A stretch of DNA of 9,908 nt from Gammaproteobacteria bacterium (lineage in GTDB: Bacteria; Pseudomonadota; Gammaproteobacteria; Xanthomonadales; Marinicellaceae): NCBI GenBank assembly GCA_030426065.1, contig JAUHZH010000044.1:1-9908 (forward strand). The letters run 5' to 3'. The notes beneath the pieces were generated by a model. The model did not search any database. It was not told the DNA's origin and saw nothing but the letters and a program-made list of their open reading frames with translations. This document shows, one piece after another, positions 1 through 4,912 of the stretch; position 1 is the first letter of the stretch, and each line of letters starts with the position of its first letter. A program made the position numbers and the translations under genes.

Positions 1-1317
1 GTTAGAAGCCCCTTGATCCATAGTGATGCTGGCCGTGTTGATGATGGTGACGTCATCTCCGGCACCGTCATTAGTGATCAAACTCCCCAGAAACACGTCA
101 CCATTGAAGATGGTTTGACCACTGACGTCATTGACTTCAAGGTATTTTTGGCCACCGCTGGTTTGAAACACCTGGTCATTGAACACCGTATCAGCTGCGC
201 CCGTTTGGTTGACTTCCATGAAAGTACTGGGTCCTATTCTTACCGCGTCGTTGAAAGTGGTGGCGGTGTCGTCGCTGTTGACTTGAAAATCGGCCCGAAA
301 TTCGACCACCGTGGTACCTCCTGCATCGGTGGTGACACTGGCAGCCTGGATGATCACATCCCCCAAAAAGTTGGCATCAGTGAAATAAGTGTTGCCACTG
401 GTGTTGAACACCAAGTGATGTCCGCTGGCATCAATGTCTTCCCAAAACTTCAATAAACTGCCACCAGTGCTTTCAAAGGTGGTGTCGGCGGTGATGGTCA
501 TGGCACCAAAATATTCTTGCTTGCCATCGGTAATCACATTGACAGGCCCTTTTGAATCAATGAGTGTGGTGCCATTGACCGTAAAACCCAACAGATTGAG
601 TTGATTGCCACGATTCCCTTGCTGGGCCCTGACACCGGTGTTGTTGAAGATGTTGACATTACCATCAATGACCAGATTAAACCCTGTGGCATTGCCCGTA
701 TGTGATTCAACTTTGTCATACAAGTTCACCTCACCGGCGGTCAATGTAATGTCATCATTCAGACCCAAGACGTTATGGTATGTCTGTGCACCTGAGGTGG
801 TAACATTCGCCGAAACGGTGGTGATGTTGATGTCTGAATCCAGGCTGATGGATGATAAAGGTGTGATACCACCGATGGTTTGATCCAAGTCAATGGATCC
901 TGTCGTTTGTAGATTCAAAGCAAAACCACCATCAACCAACCCCATTTCCAAAAAACCATTGGACTGAATGCTCAAATCGCCCAACAAGTTGATTTGACCT
1001 TGATTGATGTCGCTGCCTGAACTGCCGATGTTCAAAGTCAGCCCCGATGGACTGTTGGCCACCAACAAGGTAACACCATTGCTGATTTCCAAAGAATTGA
1101 TTGAGGCATCAACATCCAAAGTGATGTCTGCACCCAGCTGTACATTGGTGTCGGCTTCAGGTATCCCACTGGATGTGGTACACAACCAGGACCCTGGACT
1201 GCTCCAGTTACCAGGCGTGATGCCAATACATGCTGTGGTGCCTGCCATGGCTTGGCTGGCAGCCACAGCACAAGTCAAAAAGAAAAAGACTGATCGGAAA
1301 TGGTGTTGTTTTTTCAT
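1..1317 (-). CDS. Large secreted beta-strand-repeat surface protein (N-terminal 439 residues, runs off window)
   Basis: The frame is open from the ATG at 1317 to base 1 with no stop, giving exactly 439 codons; the C-terminus is outside the window. It starts MKKQHHFRSVFFFL with a hydrophobic stretch and an AMA|G signal-peptidase I site after residue 25, so the product is exported. Residues 26-90 form a head with paired Trp (NWSSPGSW, 37-44), two cysteines (C30, C46) that could form a disulfide, and a D-V-A-S-I-N-S-L-E-I beta pattern. From about 90 onward the protein is rich in Gly, Asn, Thr and Asp with alternating hydrophobics, typical of a right-handed beta-helix. It includes loose repeats: SGAQTYHN (175-182), YFTDANFLGDV (311-321), TTFNDAVRIG (353-362), TVFNDQVFQTSGG (377-389) and TIFNGDVFLGS (402-412). 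The likely role is a cell-surface adhesin or haemagglutinin-like protein. I see no NPNGI/NPNL motifs of two-partner-secretion proteins, so the export route is unknown. No strong Shine-Dalgarno precedes the ATG. Confidence 0.85.
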   Translation of the reverse strand, partial: MKKQHHFRSVFFFLTCAVAASQAMAGTTACIGITPGNWSSPGSWLCTTSSGIPEADTNVQLGADITLDVDASINSLEISNGVTLLVANSPSGLTLNIGSSGSDINQGQINLLGDLSIQSNGFLEMGLVDGGFALNLQTTGSIDLDQTIGGITPLSSISLDSDINITTVSANVTTSGAQTYHNVLGLNDDITLTAGEVNLYDKVESHTGNATGFNLVIDGNVNIFNNTGVRAQQGNRGNQLNLLGFTVNGTTLIDSKGPVNVITDGKQEYFGAMTITADTTFESTGGSLLKFWEDIDASGHHLVFNTSGNTYFTDANFLGDVIIQAASVTTDAGGTTVVEFRADFQVNSDDTATTFNDAVRIGPSTFMEVNQTGAADTVFNDQVFQTSGGQKYLEVNDVSGQTIFNGDVFLGSLITNDGAGDDVTIINTASITMDQGASN

Positions 1318-1345
1318 GGTATTAAACTGATGTTAACTGCTTCAA

Positions 1346-1360
1346 TCACACAAAGCGTGA
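1346..1360. promoter_or_regulatory. Inverted repeat TCACAC-AAA-GCGTGA, possible operator
   Basis: There are two six-base arms around a three-base spacer, with one mismatch (TCACRC/GYGTGA). It lies about 30 bases upstream of the surface-protein start. A second dyad, TTGAA-ATGA-TTCAA, follows at 1368-1381. The position suits a regulator-binding site, but no cognate regulator is known and short dyads arise by chance in AT-rich DNA. The half-site order (TCAC then GTGA) is opposite to the CRP consensus. Confidence 0.22.
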
Positions 1361-1416
1361 CAATGGTTTGAAATGATTCAATTTTTTAAAAAAACGAATT
1401 TCTTTGGGTGAAAGAT

Positions 1417-1430
1417 CAGCTGTCCAGCTG
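1417..1430. repeat. Short dyad CAGCTGTCCAGCTG downstream of the kinase gene
   Basis: Two CAGCTG palindromes are separated by two bases and can also fold as a five-base stem (CAGCT/AGCTG) with a four-base loop. On the minus strand it lies about 50 bases after the kinase stop and is followed by ATCTTTC, not a full U-tract. It could be a weak terminator or attenuator between the kinase and surface-protein genes. The short stem makes this uncertain. Confidence 0.25.
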
Positions 1431-1478
1431 CATCCACTGAGGATCAGCGATTTGCACTTGGCTGGCCACGATGCGGAT

Positions 1479-4166
1479 TCATTGAGATTTCAAGACACGA
1501 TCCAAGCTGGCCTGGGTGGCCAACAAATCTGGGTGATTGGCAGGCAAAGCCTGTTGTTGAATGCGGAGCGCCTTTTTCAGGTGATCCTCAGCCCGCTCAG
1601 CTTGTTCCAAGTCATGAAAAACCAGACCCAGCTCAGCATAGATGACACCGTTGATTTTGTGTTGATTACCATTGACCTGAACATTCAGAGCCAATGCCCG
1701 AGACAAATATTCTGTGGCTTTTTCCAAATCAAATGATGCGCGGTTAACCTGCCCCAAACCCAACAAAGCAGTGACCTGCTCGGTCTGATTTCTGGTGTTG
1801 TCAGGTTGGTTGAAATTCAGTACAGTCTGAAACAAAGACTTGGCTGATGCAGTGTCACCTTGGAGCCATTTGACCTTAGCCATTAAATTGGTCAAGTACA
1901 AGTGCAAATTGTGAGATGCAGGCAAATCAGACAAGGCTTGTTGAGCATGTTTAATGTATTCGGCAGCAGCGGCATACTCACGCAATTCAAGAAATGATTC
2001 AGCATAACGGTAATGCAACTTGGCTGGTAAGCGCACATCTTGTAAATCCACCCCATTGATCAACTCAATGGCTTGTCGATGCGACGCATGGGCTAATTCA
2101 GTCTGTCCCATGTGGGCTTGACTTTTACCCAAAAAGCTCAAAAATCCGGCTTGCTTTTCCACAGCTTGTTCAGCAGCCAAGTGGTCCATCACCGAATATA
2201 AAATGGGTACCGTTTCAACAAAGCGATGCCGACGTTGGTAAAACTTCACTTGGTTGGTGATCCCTGTCAAAGTGTTGCCATGGGTTGGGCCATAGGTTTT
2301 TTTCCAGGTTTGAATCGCTTGCTTGAGCATTTGATCAGCCTCATGCCAATTGAAGCCCTGCTCTTCAATGTATGCCAAGTTGTGCTGAATGGCAGCGATG
2401 AAAGGGTGCTCGGCATGGTAAACTTCTAAATAGATGTCCAAGGCTTGGTTCATGTGTTTGGCGGTTGCCATCCAATTTTTTTGCTGTCGGTAAGCCACTC
2501 CCAAATTGTTATATGAGTCTGCCAGATGTTTGCGATCGCCTGATTGTTCACGCAAACGAATCGCAGCCAAATGTTGCTTAATGGCTTTGTCAGGCTGTTT
2601 CGTTAGGTTATAGACATTACCCAGGTGGTTGTGGGCAAAGGCCAGCTGTTCCAAATTGACAGGATCCTGGGTTTTGGCCAACTCGATGGTGTCCAACAAG
2701 ATTTTTTCGGCTTGGTCGTAATCCAGGGTTTTCCGATGGATCAACCCCAATTGACTCAAACCAGCGATGACCTCATCATCATTGGGTTCCAAATCCTGGC
2801 GTTTGACCAGTAATGACTGTTCAATCAAGGATTCGGCGTCATTGAACTGGTCCATGCGGATCAAGATGGAACCAACGGTGTGCATGAATCGGGCGTCCGA
2901 CAAGGTCGGCTGCTCAATGGCCAGCAACTGTTCTTTGGCGTTGTGCAGCAACTCTTCTGCCGTGACCGCCGTTTCACGCCCTTTCTCAGGATTGGCCACG
3001 TCAAACAAGCCGGTTAAAAAAGTGGCCATTTCTTCGGCTTCGCTCTGTGCCTGTTTGGCCAAAAGGGCTTGCTCAGAAGCCAAAATGGCCTGTTGCCTTT
3101 GAAACCAATAGCCTCCGGCCACTGTAATCAGTAAGGCCAATGAAAACAGCACGGTTCCCAATCGCCTCTTGATGAATAAGCCACTGGTATAGGCCCATGT
3201 GGCTTTTCGAGCCGAAACGGGGTTTTGGTCAAAAAACCGGTGGATGTCATCCACAAAGGCATGGACTGCCGCATAACGCATGCTGGGTTCATTTGCAGTG
3301 GATTTTTCAATGATGGCTAGTAAATCTCGTGAAACCACACAGTCATCAAGCAGCTTATGTAACAGCACACCCATGGCATAAATGTCACGGCGGGTGTCTG
3401 CCAAGGGTTTGTTGTTCTTGTCAAGCACCTCAGGTGCCAAATAGTTGATGGTACCAGAGACATGGCGGTTTTCTGCTGGGTTGTCCAGCCCTTGTGCAAT
3501 GCCAAAATCAATGATTTTCACCACCGGTTTGTCATGAATGTTGGTGACCATGACGTTGTTGGGCTTGATGTCACAATGGATGATCCCTTTTTCATGAGCA
3601 TAGGCGATGCCATGACACAATTGTAGAAACAGCCTGATTCTTTGGAAGTGGCTGAGTTGGTTGTTTTGACACCATTGCACAATGTCATCACCATCAATGT
3701 ATTCCATGGCAATGAACAAATGACCTTCTGACCAGTGGCCTACTTCGTACAAAGTGGCGATGTTCGGGTGGTTGAGTTGTGCCATGACATGACACTCTTC
3801 TTCCAGCTGGGTTTGGTTAATCAGCGGTTTCAGCAGCTTGATCGCCACTTGTCGGTTGGCTGGCGCTTTTTGCTGCGCCAAATACACTTCACCCATGCCA
3901 CCAGAGCCCATTCGCTCTCCCAAATGGTATTGGCTGATGACTTCAGGTACGTCTGGCCTTTCTTCCAAGGCAAAAACATCCAAAGCCGACGAGGCCATGA
4001 AATCAGGTCGGTCGGCATCAAGCATCTGTTTTACTCGTGCCAACAATTCATCGTTTCTGTCACACAGCTGTGCTGCCATGGCCAGTTGCTCACCAGTAGG
4101 CAAATCCATGATTTGGTTCAAGATGGCTTTGACTTGCTGGTATTGTTCTGGACTGAACGGTATCAC
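1479..4166 (-). CDS. Receptor-like Ser/Thr protein kinase with one TM helix and C-terminal periplasmic TPR domain
   Basis: With a GTG start at 4166 the protein has 895 residues. It runs from a short N-terminal helical region (about 1-75) typical of ECF-paired kinases, to a Hanks-type kinase domain (about 80-315), a TM helix (337-354) preceded by basic IKRR, a coiled-coil-like linker (356-382), and TPR repeats to about 889. Visible kinase motifs are the glycine loop GSGGMGEV (87-94), K110 in VAIK, HCDIKPNN (H197, D199, K201, N204), DFG (221-223), APE (244-246) and D261 in subdomain IX. The catalytic set is complete, so it should be active. The HRD arginine is Cys, and the activation loop offers S237 and T239 for phosphorylation. 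The C-lobe between D261 and R297 is about 28 residues shorter than in PknB. Positive-inside charge places the kinase in the cytoplasm and the TPRs in the periplasm. The likely partner is the overlapping upstream sigma factor. An upstream in-frame ATG at 4214 would add 16 residues; I prefer the GTG because it gives a 4-base overlap and the family's usual N-terminus. Confidence 0.92.
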   Translation of the reverse strand: MIPFSPEQYQQVKAILNQIMDLPTGEQLAMAAQLCDRNDELLARVKQMLDADRPDFMASSALDVFALEERPDVPEVISQYHLGERMGSGGMGEVYLAQQKAPANRQVAIKLLKPLINQTQLEEECHVMAQLNHPNIATLYEVGHWSEGHLFIAMEYIDGDDIVQWCQNNQLSHFQRIRLFLQLCHGIAYAHEKGIIHCDIKPNNVMVTNIHDKPVVKIIDFGIAQGLDNPAENRHVSGTINYLAPEVLDKNNKPLADTRRDIYAMGVLLHKLLDDCVVSRDLLAIIEKSTANEPSMRYAAVHAFVDDIHRFFDQNPVSARKATWAYTSGLFIKRRLGTVLFSLALLITVAGGYWFQRQQAILASEQALLAKQAQSEAEEMATFLTGLFDVANPEKGRETAVTAEELLHNAKEQLLAIEQPTLSDARFMHTVGSILIRMDQFNDAESLIEQSLLVKRQDLEPNDDEVIAGLSQLGLIHRKTLDYDQAEKILLDTIELAKTQDPVNLEQLAFAHNHLGNVYNLTKQPDKAIKQHLAAIRLREQSGDRKHLADSYNNLGVAYRQQKNWMATAKHMNQALDIYLEVYHAEHPFIAAIQHNLAYIEEQGFNWHEADQMLKQAIQTWKKTYGPTHGNTLTGITNQVKFYQRRHRFVETVPILYSVMDHLAAEQAVEKQAGFLSFLGKSQAHMGQTELAHASHRQAIELINGVDLQDVRLPAKLHYRYAESFLELREYAAAAEYIKHAQQALSDLPASHNLHLYLTNLMAKVKWLQGDTASAKSLFQTVLNFNQPDNTRNQTEQVTALLGLGQVNRASFDLEKATEYLSRALALNVQVNGNQHKINGVIYAELGLVFHDLEQAERAEDHLKKALRIQQQALPANHPDLLATQASLDRVLKSQ
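4163..4166 (-). promoter_or_regulatory. GTGA stop/start overlap coupling sigma factor and kinase
   Basis: The sigma-factor stop TGA (4165-4163) overlaps a GTG in the kinase frame (4166-4164). I see no Shine-Dalgarno before either this GTG or the alternative ATG at 4214. Re-initiation by ribosomes finishing the sigma factor is the simplest way to start the kinase, which would keep the two proteins in a fixed ratio. Confidence 0.55.
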
Positions 4167-4738
4167 TGTGCTGTTGACAAATAATTGTGCAGCCACATCT
4201 TGGCCATGCGCCATTCACGCTGGATGGTGCTGCGCGACACATCCATGATTCTTGCTATCTCAGTTTCATTGAATCCTGTGAAAAATCGCAGTTCAACGAT
4301 TTTTGCCTGGAACTCATCGAGTTTAACCAATTCATTGAGCGCATCATCCACCTGTACGATTTGGGTGATGTCTTCATCTGCACCAACGTGCGCCCAGTCC
4401 TCCATGGCGTTCATCATTTTCTTGGGTATCCGCCGGCCGGCGGTTTTTTTCCTGGCATGGTCAACCAAGGCCCTTCGCATGGACAGTACAGCTGTTGAAA
4501 AAAAGTGGTCTCTATCTTGCCATTCCAGTTCTGAACTAGAAGACAATCGGAGGTAGGCTTCGTTGACCAAGTCCGTTGCTTGGTAGGTGTGGGCCGTTGA
4601 TTCACTTTTGAGTAGGTAAGCCGCCATTTTTTTGAGTTCAAAATACAGCTGTTTGAGGACTTCTTCGTCGACCCGGTCAGGTTCTAACTGCAGCGAATTC
4701 AGAATAGAGGTTATTTCTTGTGGTTGTGGGTTTTTCAT
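4163..4738 (-). CDS. ECF-type sigma factor of the Ser/Thr-kinase-associated group (TIGR02999 Sig-70_X6 / ECF43-like)
   Basis: This 191-residue protein (ATG at 4738) should direct RNA polymerase to a small regulon. The sigma-2 region (about 25-98) includes the family signature TDLVNEAYLRL (55-65), then DRDHFFSTAVLSMRRALVDHA (76-96, first and last residues given). The sigma-4 region (about 128-188) has the helix-turn-helix TEIARIMDVSRSTIQREW (159-176) followed by RMAKMWLH, whose paired Trp pattern is typical of this group. No anti-sigma gene is adjacent; the kinase takes that place. T55 stands where most ECF factors have an acidic residue of the DAED core-binding motif. In Vibrio parahaemolyticus EcfP, as I recall, the kinase PknT phosphorylates the threonine of this region to allow core binding. 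D56 keeps one acidic charge where many members have Ala. A GTG at 4744 in frame would add two residues; ATG is the more usual choice. Confidence 0.93.
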   Translation of the reverse strand: MKNPQPQEITSILNSLQLEPDRVDEEVLKQLYFELKKMAAYLLKSESTAHTYQATDLVNEAYLRLSSSSELEWQDRDHFFSTAVLSMRRALVDHARKKTAGRRIPKKMMNAMEDWAHVGADEDITQIVQVDDALNELVKLDEFQAKIVELRFFTGFNETEIARIMDVSRSTIQREWRMAKMWLHNYLSTAQ

Positions 4739-4744
4739 GACCAC

Positions 4745-4750
4745 ATTATA
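4745..4750 (-). promoter_or_regulatory. Perfect -10 hexamer TATAAT directly upstream of the sigma-factor gene
   Basis: On the minus strand TATAAT is followed by GTGGTC and then the ATG at 4738. A start site seven bases after the hexamer would fall on the A of the ATG, giving a leaderless transcript. No acceptable -35 sits 16-18 bases upstream (the region is a run of A), and there is no extended -10 TG. The only AAGGA-like ribosome site lies about 20 bases before the ATG, upstream of the hexamer, too far to serve that start. A single hexamer match can be chance. Confidence 0.3.
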
Positions 4751-4883
4751 GGTTAATTTTCATCCTTTTTTTGCCGATTGCATCAAGCTGACCATGAAAT
4801 CAAACACATGCACATCAAAAGGAGGTTTTTTGGCTGAAATGCCAGATAAATAGACTCAAATTTGTCGATTTTTTTATCACAAC

Positions 4884-4910
4884 CAGAACAGCCTTTCAGC
4901 CTTTGTTCTG
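4884..4910. repeat. Stem-loop with tandem octamer just after the tamB stop
   Basis: The arms CAGAACA and TGTTCTG (7 bp) enclose 13 bases. On the minus strand the loop region includes the tandem direct repeat AAAGGCTG-AAAGGCTG, which partly extends into the arms. It begins two bases after the tamB TGA. No U-tract follows on the minus strand (it reads GTTGTGATAAAAAAA), so it is not a standard Rho-independent terminator. It could protect the tamB mRNA 3' end or be a chance dyad. Confidence 0.3.
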
Positions 4911-4912
4911 AA

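Larger units (their letters stand above)
1318..1478. other. Intergenic region between kinase and surface-protein gene, candidate promoter/operator zone
   Basis: This 161-base gap separates the kinase stop from the surface-protein start and must hold whatever drives or separates the latter. It contains an AT tract with six T followed by seven A (about 1382-1394), two small inverted repeats (1346-1360 and 1368-1381) and a CAGCT/AGCTG dyad (1417-1430). I could not place a convincing sigma-70 promoter: TTTAAT lies just upstream of the ATG but has no matching -35. An ECF-type promoter is possible but not recognisable without a known consensus. No gene or RNA is visible here. Confidence 0.5.
4739..4912. 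other. Intergenic region between tamB and the sigma-factor gene
   Basis: About 170 bases carry no gene. From the tamB side it holds a stem-loop with a tandem octamer (4884-4910), a run of seven A, an SD-like AAAAGGAGG on the plus strand (4817-4825) leading only to a four-codon frame, another run of seven A on the minus strand (about 4766-4772) and the TATAAT hexamer near 4747. The spacing is large enough for the sigma/kinase pair to have its own promoter, separate from tamAB. Confidence 0.5.

Noticed and set aside
13..456. Plus-strand 147-residue frame at the left edge
   Set aside because: The opposite strand carries a continuous frame from a signal peptide at 1317 to the edge with repeat structure, which explains the region better.
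1346..1360. CRP-binding site upstream of the surface-protein gene
   Set aside because: The half-sites are in the wrong order (TCAC before GTGA) and the spacing does not match TGTGA-N6-TCACA.
1382..1394. T6A7 tract as a bidirectional terminator
   Set aside because: No GC-rich stem precedes the T-run on either strand; it is only an AT-rich palindrome.
3735..4248. Plus-strand open frames of 149 and 136 residues opposite the kinase and sigma genes
   Set aside because: They lie fully antisense to well-supported genes, have no recognisable domains or upstream ribosome site, and arise from the codon bias of the real genes.
4817..4853. Strong SD-like AAAAGGAGG on the plus strand followed by an ATG
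   Set aside because: The frame is only four codons (ends TAG at 4851-4853) and the spacing to the ATG is 13 bases; nothing else on that strand would use it.
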